From the NCBI GenBank assembly GCA_937125455.1, contig CAKZLK010000043.1, positions 124,001 through 188,000 on the forward strand: 64,000 nt of DNA. The letters run 5' to 3'. Position 1 is the stretch's first letter; every line of letters begins with the position of its first letter. Below, one piece after another: positions 9,103 through 18,337 of the stretch. Under the pieces are notes generated by a model. The model was not told the origin of the DNA. It did not search any database and worked only from the letters and a program-made list of their open reading frames with translations. The position numbers and the translations under genes were made by a program. Source of the DNA: an uncultured Aequorivita sp. Its GTDB lineage: Bacteria > Bacteroidota > Bacteroidia > Flavobacteriales > Flavobacteriaceae.

Positions 9103-10179
9103 TTAATTACAGTTGTTCACATAGCGAATTTGATCTTCACCTAAAATAAAGTCAACTTTTGTTCCGTCGGGATTTTCTTCAATTTCGTGTAAAGCCCATT
9201 CATTGTTGCAATCTGGAAGCGTTGGAATATCAATAACCACAATTATATTGTTTGCAGAGCCGCTGGCAGACCATGTTCCTTCATAAGTCCATACTGAAAA
9301 AATAGAAATTACTGTTCCGTCTGGGTAAAAATTAAACACATAGTCATCATAATAATCTTCAGTATTACTGCTATCGTCACGTCTTAGGCGATCTACTATC
9401 CAATCTTGACAGCCAGTTAAATAAGTCATTAATTGGTTGGTAGTACATTCATTACAATCATCGTCATCATAATTATTGTCGTCATCTTCGTCACAGCTAT
9501 CGCGATATGTATCTATTACTGTTTCCAACTCGTTAAGATTTTCAACGTTCGTGATAGTTCCATCAGCAAGTGAAACAACTATTGGAAAATCCATGGTAAC
9601 TATATCATATTGCTCAATTTCATCTATAAAGACATAAAATTCTTCATCAGTATTGAAGATTACAGTGTCAATCATTTCGTTGTTGGAATTGAATATGGAC
9701 GCTGTAATTGGATATTGAAGATCAACACATTCAATATCATCATCAGCGATGTTTTCTCCGTGGCAACTGCTTGAAAAGTTGGAGAGTTCAGTATAATTGT
9801 CAATGCTTACCTGAGAGTAATCTTCCAAAATAATAGTGATAGGGAAAGTTATTTCAATTACATCTTGATCATCATCAAACTCATCAAATACATCTTCAAT
9901 GGTTTCATAATTTGCTTCATTATTTACTTCAATTTCTATATTGTTTGCCGAAACCGTGACAGGCAATTTAACTTTGAAGCAATTGGCTTTATCAATTATA
10001 TTATCAACTGACCCATCATTACTGATTGTTTGTTTTATTAAATTGAAGGCGGGTGAATTCACGACTAAGGTTTCTTCCTCAGGTGGCTCAATAAGTTGTG
10101 TTTCCTCTTTTCGGCAAGAAGAAAGCATTAATAAAAATGAAAGCGTAAGTAATGCTATTTTTAAAGTTTTTATTTTCAT
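9103..10179 (-). CDS. Acidic secreted lipoprotein with an internal duplication
   Basis: 358 residues. Lipobox LSSC at about residue 22 (MLSSCRKEE). Two related units follow: about 66-140 (CFKVKLPVTVSANNIEIEV ... SSSC) and about 150-230 (CVDLQYPITASIFNSNNEMI ... RDSC). Each starts and ends with Cys and has a central FPI(T/V) strand, so this looks like a tandem duplication. An Asp/Asn-rich linker (DEDDDNNYDDDDC) precedes a C-terminal lipocalin-like domain (CQDWIVDRL, GTWSASGS). Similar lipoproteins are widespread in marine flavobacteria; function unknown. First gene of the minus-strand cluster, divergent from the ECF sigma gene. Confidence 0.7.
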   Translation of the reverse strand: MKIKTLKIALLTLSFLLMLSSCRKEETQLIEPPEEETLVVNSPAFNLIKQTISNDGSVDNIIDKANCFKVKLPVTVSANNIEIEVNNEANYETIEDVFDEFDDDQDVIEITFPITIILEDYSQVSIDNYTELSNFSSSCHGENIADDDIECVDLQYPITASIFNSNNEMIDTVIFNTDEEFYVFIDEIEQYDIVTMDFPIVVSLADGTITNVENLNELETVIDTYRDSCDEDDDNNYDDDDCNECTTNQLMTYLTGCQDWIVDRLRRDDSSNTEDYYDDYVFNFYPDGTVISIFSVWTYEGTWSASGSANNIIVVIDIPTLPDCNNEWALHEIEENPDGTKVDFILGEDQIRYVNNCN

Positions 10180-10290
10180 AAAATGCGGAATAAAAATGTA
10201 TTCTTTATATATAAAACAACTTAATTCAAAAAAATCCTGAAAAAAACTGAAAAAATATTTATATAACTTAGCCGAAGTAAAAACTCAATT

Positions 10291-10815
10291 TTGCCAAAAA
10301 AACTCGACAACAACATTTGTGAAGAAATTACTTTTGAGCGTATTTACAATAAATACGCAAAGGACCTTCGTGATTTTCTTTACTATAAATTCGGCGAACA
10401 ATTTAACCCAAGCGATAAAGCTCAAGATGCATTTATGAAGCTTTGGGACAATTGCAGGAAAGTTCCTGTTGAAAAGGCGAAATCATATTTGTTTACTATC
10501 GCAAACAATATGATGCTCAATGAGGTTAAGCATCAAAAGGTGGTTTTAAAGCATCAAAAAATAAAGACGGAAAATTATACCAATGAAAGTCCTGAATTCA
10601 TTTTGGAAAAGGAACAATTTCTGGAGCGATACCAAAAAGCTTTGGAAAAACTGAGTGAGGAACAACGCGTCGCTTTTTTGATGAACAAAGCCGAGGGGAA
10701 AAAACACGGCGAAATAGCAGAAATGTTAGGAGTAACTCGAAAAGTTGTGGAATACAGAATATACACCGCCTTTAGTTTTTTGAAAAACGAGCTTGAAGGG
10801 TTTAAAATAAAATAA
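10291..10815 (+). CDS. ECF-family RNA polymerase sigma factor (FecI-like)
   Basis: 174 residues: region 2 (about 15-80, RIYNKYAKDLRDFLYYKFG and DAFMKLWDNC) and region 4 with helix-turn-helix (about 115-168, LSEEQRVAFLMNKAEG and GEIAEMLGVTRKVVEYRI). The start is TTG at 10291; the next in-frame Met lies inside region 2. It is followed 47 bp later by a FecR-type anti-sigma gene and a TonB receptor with a signalling domain, the classic cell-surface signalling arrangement. It should direct transcription of that receptor and possibly the divergent cluster. Confidence 0.92.
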   Translation: MPKKLDNNICEEITFERIYNKYAKDLRDFLYYKFGEQFNPSDKAQDAFMKLWDNCRKVPVEKAKSYLFTIANNMMLNEVKHQKVVLKHQKIKTENYTNESPEFILEKEQFLERYQKALEKLSEEQRVAFLMNKAEGKKHGEIAEMLGVTRKVVEYRIYTAFSFLKNELEGFKIK

Positions 10816-10862
10816 TCAGGAGAAATACGGCTGAAGTTGTTATATACTAAAGTAATTGATTT

Positions 10863-11774
10863 ATGGAGAAAGAACTTTTAATAAAAAAATGGTTGAATAA
10901 CGAATTGAACGACTCTGAAAAAGTAGCGTTCGAAAAGCTTGATGATTTTAAAATAAATCAGGCTATTGTTGAGAATGCTGACTATTTTAAAGCTTCAGAT
11001 TTTTCTGAAATTGATGATTTTGAAACATTCAAAAAGCAATACAATTCCCATAGAAAACCAATTAAAAAACTGCAATGGCTAAACCCATTATTAAAAATTG
11101 CAAGTGTTTTGGTGGTAGCCTTTGGATTGTATTTTATGCTATTTCAAAATAATATAACTCAAGTTAAAACTGCCGCCGGAGAAAAAATTACTGTGGCATT
11201 ACCAGATGAATCGCAGGTAGTTTTGAACGCGCTTTCAAGCATTCAATACAATCCAAAACAGTGGAATGAAAAAAGATCACTCAGTCTTGATGGGGAAGCT
11301 TATTTTAAAGTGGCCAAAGGAGAAAGATTTGACGTGGTCACTGAAAATGGCGTAGTTACGGTAGTGGGAACACAGTTCAATGTAAAACAACGCCACAATT
11401 TTTTTGAGGTGAAATGCTTTGAAGGAAAAGTAAGTGTTGTTTCAGATACAATTAAAAGACTGTTGCATCCCGGGCAAACATACCGCATTATGAACCATAA
11501 ATTTTCTGAAGGAGCAACAACCGCAGCAACTCCAAAATGGGCAGATAATATGAGCGATTTTGAATCGGTACCATTCAAAGAAGTTTTGGCTGAAATGGAG
11601 CGTCAATATAATATTAAAATTATAAACAAGAATATGAATGTTGATAGGTTGTTTACCGGAGGTTTCGTTCACCATGATTTAGAAAGCGCACTTATTTCCA
11701 TTACACAACCTATGAATATGACGTATGAATTGAGTTCATCAAATCAAGTTATAATTCGTGGGAAAAATAATTAG
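10863..11774 (+). CDS. FecR-family anti-sigma regulator
   Basis: 303 residues. A short cytoplasmic N-terminal region (to about 72) that would bind the sigma factor is followed by one membrane helix (about 76-95, LKIASVLVVAFGLYFMLF). The periplasmic FecR domain (about 100-200) contains AAGEKITVALPDESQVVLNA and VVGTQFNVKQR, and a DUF4974-like C-terminal domain (about 225-300) contains VPFKEVLAEMERQYNIKI. It passes the receptor-loading signal across the inner membrane. Its stop codon overlaps the GTG start of the receptor by 17 bp, indicating coupled translation. Confidence 0.92.
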   Translation: MEKELLIKKWLNNELNDSEKVAFEKLDDFKINQAIVENADYFKASDFSEIDDFETFKKQYNSHRKPIKKLQWLNPLLKIASVLVVAFGLYFMLFQNNITQVKTAAGEKITVALPDESQVVLNALSSIQYNPKQWNEKRSLSLDGEAYFKVAKGERFDVVTENGVVTVVGTQFNVKQRHNFFEVKCFEGKVSVVSDTIKRLLHPGQTYRIMNHKFSEGATTAATPKWADNMSDFESVPFKEVLAEMERQYNIKIINKNMNVDRLFTGGFVHHDLESALISITQPMNMTYELSSSNQVIIRGKNN

Positions 11775-14259
11775 GCAATTAATTTTATTTTTTAGCTTAC
11801 TATTCTCTTTGAACAGTTTTGCACAAGAGAAGGAATCTCTTGCTTCAATAATTAATACACTTCAGGAAAAACACAATATTCAATTTAACTATGCAGAGGA
11901 TTTTGTTGCAGAAGTTTTTTTGAAACCACCCCCAAGAGTTTTTTCCCTAGAACAATCATTGCAATATTTAGAAAAAAACAGCAACCTATCATTCACAAAA
12001 ATGAACGATACTCTTGTTTTGGTAAAACAAAAAAAGACTCGATTTCTTTGTGGATACATTAAAGATAAAGAAACTGCAAAACCCTTAATATCTGCTACCA
12101 TTCAAAACAAAAAAAATTATGCGGTTAGTGATGAAAATGGTTTTTTTCAATTAAAACTCGAAAATGAAGACGAAATAATAAGCATTCGATTTTTGGGATA
12201 TAAGAGCCTTGACAGACCATTGAAAGATTTTAATAAAGGTGAATGCAATGAAATTCTTCTTCTTCCAAATTTTCAGTCGCTGCCCGAGGTATTGGTTTCC
12301 AATTATATTACTTCGGGCATCAATAAAATTAGCGATGGTTCATTTGTAATAGATTTTTCAGACTTCGGGATTTTACCTGGAGTTTTAGACAAGGATGTTC
12401 TTCAGGCAGTACAGGCTTTTCCAGGAATTCAGAGTATTAATGAAACTGTTTCAAACATCAATATACGGGGTGGAACTCATGACCAAAATTTAATAATGTG
12501 GGATGGAATAAAAATGTACCAGTCTGGACATTTCTTTGGCCTTATTTCTATGTATAATCCACAAATTATTCAGAAAGTTTCTGTTCTAAAAAACGGAACA
12601 GGCGTGTCATATACCGATGGTGTTTCGGGAACTATTGCTATGCATACCAGTGAAGATCTCACTTCAGATTTTAATGCAAATGTGGGTTTGAATTTGATAG
12701 ATGCAAATGCTTTTATCGACCTTCCCATTGGGGAAAAATCATCACTTCAAATTGCTGGCCGTAAAGCCCTGAGTGATTATTTTAAAACTCCAACCTACAA
12801 TGAATTTTTCGACAGAATTTCCCAAAATACAGAAGTTCAAAACAACATTGGAAATACTATCAATTCTGATAAAGCTTTTGATTTTTATGATGCTTCTTTG
12901 CGTTGGATTTATCAGATAAGTGAAAATGATATACTCCGTGTCAATTTTATAAATGTGTCCAACAATTTAGAATTCAATGAAAATGCCTTCATCAACAATG
13001 AGCAAAAGTCTCGAGAGAGCAGTCTGTCACAAAACAGTATTGCGGGCGCCATTTATTACAGTCACCATTGGAACAATAGCTTACAAACCACGTTTGAAGG
13101 ATATGAAACAGATTATAAATTGAAAGCCGTAAACGAGAATGTATTGGAAACTCAACGTTTCCTACAAGAAAATGCAGTTTCTGAAACAAGTTTAAAATTA
13201 AAATTGAATTATAAGTTCGATGAAAAATTCGATTTGTTGGGCGGGTATCAATTTGTGGAAACGAAAATAACCAATCTCGACGATGTTGACGACCCACTTT
13301 TTCGCTCTTTGGTTTCGGAAGTAGTGCGAAACCATAGTGCTTTTTCCGAATTAGGTTTCAAATCGGTGAGTAAGAATGCAAATATTAAGGGCGGGGTTCG
13401 TCTTAATTATATTGATAAGTTTAAAAAAACATTATTGGAACCTCGCTTAAGTTTTACCCAACGGTTTCTTGAAAATTTCACTTTTGAAATACTAGGAGAG
13501 TTTAAAAATCAATACACCTCGCAGATTATTAATTTTCAAAATGATTTTTTGGGAATTGAAAAACGTAGATGGCAATTATCTAATAATAGAGATATACCCA
13601 TTATTAGGAGTAAACAATTTTCCGCTGGAATAAACTTTACAAATAACGGTTGGCTTTTAAGCACAGAAGTCTATTACAAATATGTTGATGGAATTTCTGC
13701 CCAAAGCCAAGGATTTCAGAATCAATATGGTTTTTTAAAAGCTACAGGAAGCTATGATGTTAAAGGTCTGGATGTATTATTAAGAAAAAAGCTGAACAAA
13801 TTCAACTTTTGGCTGAGTTATTCGTTTATGGACAATCAATATACTTTTATTGATTTGCAGCCTAATGTTTTTCCTAGCAATTTTGATATTACCCACGCCA
13901 TTACTTTTGGCACAGCTTATTCCTCAAAAAATTTTAAAATATCAGCGGGCTTCAATTGGCATTCAGGAAAACCAAGCACTTCTCCTGTAATAGGTAATGA
14001 AATTTTGAACAATGAAATAAATTATACCACTCCCAATAGCTCTCGCCTGCAAATTTACATGCGGATCGATCTTTCGGCACGTTATAATTTTAATATTACC
14101 CAAAAGATAAAAGCAGATGCCGGCATATCCATTTGGAATATTTTAGACAGAGAAAATGAAATCAATAATTTCTATCATGTAGACAATGAAGATGTTATTG
14201 AAACCCAGCAACGTTCCTTGGGTATTACTCCAAATGCGGGGTTACGGGTCTACTTCTAA
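11758..14259 (+). CDS. TonB-dependent outer-membrane transducer with STN domain
   Basis: 833 residues: signal peptide (to about 22, NSFAQ), a secretin/TonB N-terminal (STN) signalling domain (about 25-90), a CarboxypepD_reg-like domain (about 95-170, CGYIKDKETAKPLISATIQ), a plug (about 205-310, with NINIRGGTHDQNLIMWDGI) and a barrel to the final GLRVYF. The STN domain is what contacts FecR in FecA-type transducers. No SusD-like lipoprotein follows, so glycan uptake is less likely than a siderophore, metal or peptide ligand. GTG start, overlapping fecR; terminator downstream. Confidence 0.9.
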   Translation: MGKIIRQLILFFSLLFSLNSFAQEKESLASIINTLQEKHNIQFNYAEDFVAEVFLKPPPRVFSLEQSLQYLEKNSNLSFTKMNDTLVLVKQKKTRFLCGYIKDKETAKPLISATIQNKKNYAVSDENGFFQLKLENEDEIISIRFLGYKSLDRPLKDFNKGECNEILLLPNFQSLPEVLVSNYITSGINKISDGSFVIDFSDFGILPGVLDKDVLQAVQAFPGIQSINETVSNINIRGGTHDQNLIMWDGIKMYQSGHFFGLISMYNPQIIQKVSVLKNGTGVSYTDGVSGTIAMHTSEDLTSDFNANVGLNLIDANAFIDLPIGEKSSLQIAGRKALSDYFKTPTYNEFFDRISQNTEVQNNIGNTINSDKAFDFYDASLRWIYQISENDILRVNFINVSNNLEFNENAFINNEQKSRESSLSQNSIAGAIYYSHHWNNSLQTTFEGYETDYKLKAVNENVLETQRFLQENAVSETSLKLKLNYKFDEKFDLLGGYQFVETKITNLDDVDDPLFRSLVSEVVRNHSAFSELGFKSVSKNANIKGGVRLNYIDKFKKTLLEPRLSFTQRFLENFTFEILGEFKNQYTSQIINFQNDFLGIEKRRWQLSNNRDIPIIRSKQFSAGINFTNNGWLLSTEVYYKYVDGISAQSQGFQNQYGFLKATGSYDVKGLDVLLRKKLNKFNFWLSYSFMDNQYTFIDLQPNVFPSNFDITHAITFGTAYSSKNFKISAGFNWHSGKPSTSPVIGNEILNNEINYTTPNSSRLQIYMRIDLSARYNFNITQKIKADAGISIWNILDRENEINNFYHVDNEDVIETQQRSLGITPNAGLRVYF

Positions 14260-14303
14260 TAACGGCCAAAACTTTCGAAACACAAACCTTAATTTTTAAT
14301 TAA

Positions 14304-14341
14304 AACTAGCTACTTAATTATTTTAGTAGCTGGTTTTTTTT
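14304..14341 (+). terminator. Intrinsic terminator after the sigma/FecR/TonB operon
   Basis: Inverted repeat AACTAGCTACT / AGTAGCTGGTT (11 bp with one G-T pair) followed by eight or more T residues. Confidence 0.75.
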
Positions 14342-14348
14342 AACTTTA
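14341..14348 (+). promoter_or_regulatory. -7-like element TAACTTTA for rpoN
   Basis: Matches TAnnTTT(G/A), 19 bp before the rpoN ATG, directly after the preceding terminator. Confidence 0.4.
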
Positions 14349-14367
14349 TGAGGTCGTAAACAAACCT

Positions 14368-15831
14368 ATGTTAAAGCAACAATTAAATTTTAAACTTTCT
14401 CAAAAATTATCGCCTCAACAGATACAGTTGATGAAGATGATCCAACTGCCTACGCAAGCTTTTGAACAGCGAATTTCACAGGAATTAGAGGAAAATCCAG
14501 CCCTGGAAAGCGGAAAAGAAGAAAGTGAAAACTTTGATGAAGAGTTTAACAATAATGAATTTGATGATAACTATGATGAAGGAAACGAAGTAATTGAAAC
14601 AGATATAAATGTTGACGATTACTTAAGCGATGACGAAGTACCAAGTTACAAGCTTTCCGCAAACAATTACAGTGCAGATGACGAGGAACGGCAAATGCCT
14701 TATGCCGCTGGAACTTCTTTCACCCAACACTTGATGCAACAATTGAACACGTATCGAATGGATGAGGAAGAAGAGGAGATAGCAAAATTTTTGGTGGGAA
14801 GCGTCGATGAAAGTGGCTACATACGCCGCGAGCTTCAGGATATTGTAGATGATTTGGCTTTCACCCAAAATGTTTACACAACTGAAGATAAAGTTGAAAA
14901 AGTTTTAAAAATAGTTCAAGAGTTGGATCCTGCCGGTGTGGCAGCACGTGATCTTCAAGAGTGTTTGTTAATTCAGTTAGAGCGAAAAGAACATACCCCA
15001 TCTGTATCATTAGCGATAAATATTATAGAGGATTCTTTTGACCATTTTAGCAAAAAACATTACAAAAAACTTATTCAAAAATTTGATATAACCGAGGATC
15101 AACTTCGCGATGCCATTCACGAAATAGAAGGGCTAAATCCAAAGCCAGGTGGAACCTACTCTGGGAACAATAGAATTGTGGAGCATGTTGTACCCGATTT
15201 TGCAATAAAAATCATTGATGGCGAATTGGACTTAACCTTAAATGGAAGAAACGCTCCCGAGCTTCACGTGAGTCATGATTACACCAATATGCTAAAAGGC
15301 TATAAAGAGTCCAAAGACAAATCGAAAGCGCAGAAAGATGCTGTTATGTTTATTAAACAGAAGCTAGATGCCGCAAAGTGGTTCATAGATGCAATAAAAC
15401 AAAGACAGCAGACACTTTTCGTTACAATGAATTCTATTATGCACCATCAGGAAGAATACTTTTTAACTGGTGACGAGCGGAAGTTGAAACCGATGATCTT
15501 AAAAGATATTGCAGACAAGATCAATATGGATGTCTCAACAGTTTCAAGAGTGGCTAATAGCAAATATGTAGACACTCCTTACGGAACAAAATTAATTAAA
15601 GAATTTTTCAGCGAATCGATGAAAAATGATCAGGGGGAAGATGTTTCTACAAAGGAAATCAAGAAAATTCTTGAAATAACAATTTCCGAAGAAAATAAAC
15701 GGAAGCCACTTACAGACGATAAGCTGGCCAAGATTTTATTAGAAAAAGGCTATCCTATCGCCAGAAGAACTATTGCCAAATATAGGGAGCAATTAGACTT
15801 GCCCGTGGCACGACTTAGAAAGGAAATTTGA
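14368..15831 (+). CDS. rpoN: RNA polymerase sigma-54 factor
   Basis: 487 residues. Region I is glutamine/leucine rich (LKQQLNFKLSQKLSPQQIQL, about 2-50), followed by an acidic region II, the core-binding domain (about 120-310) and the DNA-binding domain. That includes DIADKINMDVSTVSRVANSK and the RpoN box ARRTIAKYREQLDLP near the C terminus, which recognises the -24 element. Complete and of normal length for Bacteroidota. No bacterial enhancer-binding protein gene is present in this window, so its target genes are not evident. The next gene overlaps its stop (TGATG). Confidence 0.96.
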   Translation: MLKQQLNFKLSQKLSPQQIQLMKMIQLPTQAFEQRISQELEENPALESGKEESENFDEEFNNNEFDDNYDEGNEVIETDINVDDYLSDDEVPSYKLSANNYSADDEERQMPYAAGTSFTQHLMQQLNTYRMDEEEEEIAKFLVGSVDESGYIRRELQDIVDDLAFTQNVYTTEDKVEKVLKIVQELDPAGVAARDLQECLLIQLERKEHTPSVSLAINIIEDSFDHFSKKHYKKLIQKFDITEDQLRDAIHEIEGLNPKPGGTYSGNNRIVEHVVPDFAIKIIDGELDLTLNGRNAPELHVSHDYTNMLKGYKESKDKSKAQKDAVMFIKQKLDAAKWFIDAIKQRQQTLFVTMNSIMHHQEEYFLTGDERKLKPMILKDIADKINMDVSTVSRVANSKYVDTPYGTKLIKEFFSESMKNDQGEDVSTKEIKKILEITISEENKRKPLTDDKLAKILLEKGYPIARRTIAKYREQLDLPVARLRKEI

Positions 15832-16436
15832 TGAGACTATTTTTAAAATCTGCATCTTACATTTTTCATCCACTACTAATGCCTATTTTGGGAACCGTTC
15901 TTTATTACATTGTTACACCCAAGTACACAGATCCACAATTGGTGCGTGCCGAGCTTTTTGCGATTGCAATCCTTACCATTTTAATTCCAATAGTCATCTT
16001 TTTTCTTTTAAAAAATTTACGCGTTGTAGAATCCATTTATTTAACAGAAGTGAAGGAACGCAAATTTCCTTTAATGATACAGTGCATACTCTTGTTGCTT
16101 ATCATCAAAATGGTTTTTGATCCCTATGAAGATTCGGAGTTATACTATTTTTTTGTAGGCGTTCTTTTTTCAACCTTTAGCGCACTGATAATGGTATTAT
16201 TTAAAGTGAAAGTCAGTTTACACCAAATGGGGGTTGCTGGGATATTACTATTCCTCGTAGGGCTAAGTGTCCATTTCAAAATAAACATTTTAATCACTAT
16301 CAGTTTCTTTCTATTTGTCAATGGTTGGGTAGCTTCTTCGCGCTTAAATAGTGATTCACATAACTATGCAGAACTTGGTGCAGGGTTATTATTAGGAGCG
16401 TTGCCTCAATTAATTCTTTTCAACTTTTGGCTATAA
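15831..16436 (+). CDS. Integral membrane protein, possibly PAP2-like
   Basis: 201 residues with five or six predicted membrane helices (HPLLMPILGTVLYYIV, ELFAIAILTILIPIVIFFLL, MIQCILLLLIIKMVF, a helix near 105-120, GVAGILLFLVGLSVHF, ILITISFFLFVNGWV). The segment SSRLNSDSHNYAELGAG near the C terminus resembles the third motif (SR-x5-H) of PAP2 phosphatases, and HQMG lies upstream, but the PSGH motif is not obvious, so this is tentative. The ATG overlaps the rpoN stop by 1 bp, implying coupled translation. Converges with the next gene, overlapping by 6 bp. Confidence 0.6.
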   Translation: MRLFLKSASYIFHPLLMPILGTVLYYIVTPKYTDPQLVRAELFAIAILTILIPIVIFFLLKNLRVVESIYLTEVKERKFPLMIQCILLLLIIKMVFDPYEDSELYYFFVGVLFSTFSALIMVLFKVKVSLHQMGVAGILLFLVGLSVHFKINILITISFFLFVNGWVASSRLNSDSHNYAELGAGLLLGALPQLILFNFWL

Positions 16437-17135
16437 AAGATAGAACATCAAACCCACCTTTAGGGTTCTAAAATCTACGGAATCCCCAGTATCAGTAACA
16501 GCATTTTTAAAGAAAGGATTTATGCTATATGACGCAAAAAAGTTAAATGTATTATATCCAAAACTTAGTGTGGCGGACAATCGCAATGGGTCAAACTCTG
16601 GTATTTTTGATTGATTTACTTTATTTCCCGACTGTTTGAAGGTGGATTTATACCAATAAGCATAACCAACCCTAAAGCCCGCATAAACACGCCAAAATTT
16701 ATAGTCTGAAGGCGTAGAGGTTCGCCATCTAAATTCTAAAGGTGCTTCTACTATGGCCATACTGAAGCGGTTTTGGGTAAAATCCACATTTTGATCTAAA
16801 ACCCTGAATATTGTTTCGTTATTAAGCGTTTCACCAATAAAGAGGTTTTGTCCAAATTGATCAAAGGCAAGCCCTGCCCCAATGGAAACGGCTATATTTC
16901 TTTTTTTATTGATGGGCATATCTCTAACAAAACCGAATTGAAAGCCACCAGAAAGACCACGCGCATTAGATCCTGGAGGAAGGTTTAAAGGTATATTGTA
17001 TGTTACTCCAATATATATTTGATCTTCCCTATAAAGTGAATCAACAGCACTTTGGCGTATTGTATCCTGGGCCACAGTCGTAAATGAAACAAATCCAATA
17101 ATTATGATTAAGTAAGTTCTAACTATCTTTTGCAT
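16431..17135 (-). CDS. PorT-like outer-membrane beta-barrel protein
   Basis: 234 residues: signal peptide (to about 23, TTVAQ), then an eight-strand-type barrel (IYIGVTYNIPLNLP, GGFQFGFVRDMPINK, AVSIGAGLAFDQFGQNLF, ending LKVGLMFYLL). The layout and the internal EAPLEFRWR segment fit the PorT family, whose founding member is required for the type IX secretion system in Porphyromonas. Whether this copy works in T9SS or is one of the generic barrels of this family cannot be decided here. It is transcribed after the Exb genes but separated from them by a terminator. Confidence 0.75.
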   Translation of the reverse strand: MQKIVRTYLIIIIGFVSFTTVAQDTIRQSAVDSLYREDQIYIGVTYNIPLNLPPGSNARGLSGGFQFGFVRDMPINKKRNIAVSIGAGLAFDQFGQNLFIGETLNNETIFRVLDQNVDFTQNRFSMAIVEAPLEFRWRTSTPSDYKFWRVYAGFRVGYAYWYKSTFKQSGNKVNQSKIPEFDPLRLSATLSFGYNTFNFFASYSINPFFKNAVTDTGDSVDFRTLKVGLMFYLL

Positions 17136-17172
17136 AGTGATAAAGATATATGTATTTTCAGAATTAGGGAAA

Positions 17173-17210
17173 CAAAAAAACGCCTTGATGTATCAAGGCG
17201 TTTTTAAAAA
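17173..17210 (-). terminator. Terminator after the exb operon
   Basis: CGCCTTGA / TCAAGGCG stem with loop TGTA, flanked by A7 on the left and T5 on the right, so it can act in both directions. It ends the minus-strand exbB-exbD unit. Confidence 0.8.
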
Positions 17211-17226
17211 TAGTTAATTACTACTA

Positions 17227-17700
17227 CTATTGACTTATTTCGTTTCCAGGAGTGGTAATGTAAATAATCTTTAGCATATTAAGATCACGTAACTCCTGTT
17301 TAATGTCTGTAACCATTCCAGTATTAGTTTTTTCATCAACTTTAAGCGCAACCATTACTTTATCCTGAAGTTCAGGAAGTAGTTTTTGACGTGCTTCAGT
17401 TAATGCAAATTTAATATTAGAAATATCTGTATACTTATCGCCAATCTGTATTTTAGGCTCTGAACCATATTTATCAGCATATCTGGAACTTGGCTTTCCT
17501 GCATAAATATAGACTGATCGATCTTTCTTCAATTTCTCAACTTGGTCTGCCTTTGGTAATTTATTTTGAACCAACAAATTATCATCGCGCAATACTGTTA
17601 CCACCATAAAAAAGAATAGTAACATAAATACAATATCCGGAAGGGATGCTGTAGATATTGCTGGCAGTTCACCACTTTTTTTCTTTGTAAACTTTGACAT
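17227..17700 (-). CDS. exbD: ExbD/TolR-family biopolymer transport protein
   Basis: 157 residues with a single N-terminal membrane helix (LPDIVFMLLFFFMVVTVL) carrying the conserved Asp (LPD at about residue 22) used in proton coupling, then a periplasmic domain. With ExbB it forms the inner-membrane motor that energises TonB-dependent receptors, of which this window encodes two. Last gene of a four-gene operon, 10 bp after the other exbD. Confidence 0.9.
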   Translation of the reverse strand: MSKFTKKKSGELPAISTASLPDIVFMLLFFFMVVTVLRDDNLLVQNKLPKADQVEKLKKDRSVYIYAGKPSSRYADKYGSEPKIQIGDKYTDISNIKFALTEARQKLLPELQDKVMVALKVDEKTNTGMVTDIKQELRDLNMLKIIYITTPGNEISQ

Positions 17701-17710
17701 AGTTCTATTA

Positions 17711-18337
17711 TTATGATCCAGATTTTTTAGGTTCAGCTTCAGAAAGCTTCAATGGAAATAGCTTTTGAACATTCTCAAGTTTTTCTTGAAGTGCTTCTTT
17801 AGCTGCTTCCCCCTTTATCTTTCCTTCATCAAGGTCCTTGCTCTTTTCAGTAAATTTCCAACCGTAGAGTCTTTCAGATTCCCTGTCTCTTAAAAAGTTG
17901 TATGCTGCTACCAATTCATTTTGAACTGCAATATACATTTTATAGGAAGTAAGCCTGTCGTTCTGCACAGATATTACCGCCTTATCAGGATTATCTGAAG
18001 ATTCTGGGTCACGTTTTCCTTTGCAATAATTGCAATATTCTGGGCTTCCAGAGGGCGCTCCACCGTTATCAAGAAATGAGATAGCTGCTTGACGAAGATC
18101 TTTCAATTCCATCAATTTTTCCTCAACTAATAATTGATCACTCCGGTTCACATTAACTATGAACAGGTTTTTCTCTTTAATCTTCGGCGGGTCAACAACA
18201 TCTTCTTTAGGCGGCAACTGTCTTGCTATACCCTTGTCTTTTTCAATGGTAGTCGTTACCAAGAAAAAGATAAGCAGTAAGAAAGCGATGTCCGCCATAG
18301 ACCCTGCGTTTACTTCGGGTGTTGCTCTTCTTGCCAT
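17711..18337 (-). CDS. exbD: ExbD/TolR-family protein, longer paralogue
   Basis: 208 residues. The N-terminal helix (SMADIAFLLLIFFLVTTTI) again has the motor Asp (MAD). The periplasmic part is longer than in the neighbour and contains two CxxC-like cysteines (EYCNYCKGK, about residue 105), absent from the shorter copy. Two tandem ExbD proteins are usual in flavobacterial TonB motors. The start codon overlaps the stop of the upstream membrane-protein gene by 1 bp. Confidence 0.9.
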   Translation of the reverse strand: MARRATPEVNAGSMADIAFLLLIFFLVTTTIEKDKGIARQLPPKEDVVDPPKIKEKNLFIVNVNRSDQLLVEEKLMELKDLRQAAISFLDNGGAPSGSPEYCNYCKGKRDPESSDNPDKAVISVQNDRLTSYKMYIAVQNELVAAYNFLRDRESERLYGWKFTEKSKDLDEGKIKGEAAKEALQEKLENVQKLFPLKLSEAEPKKSGS

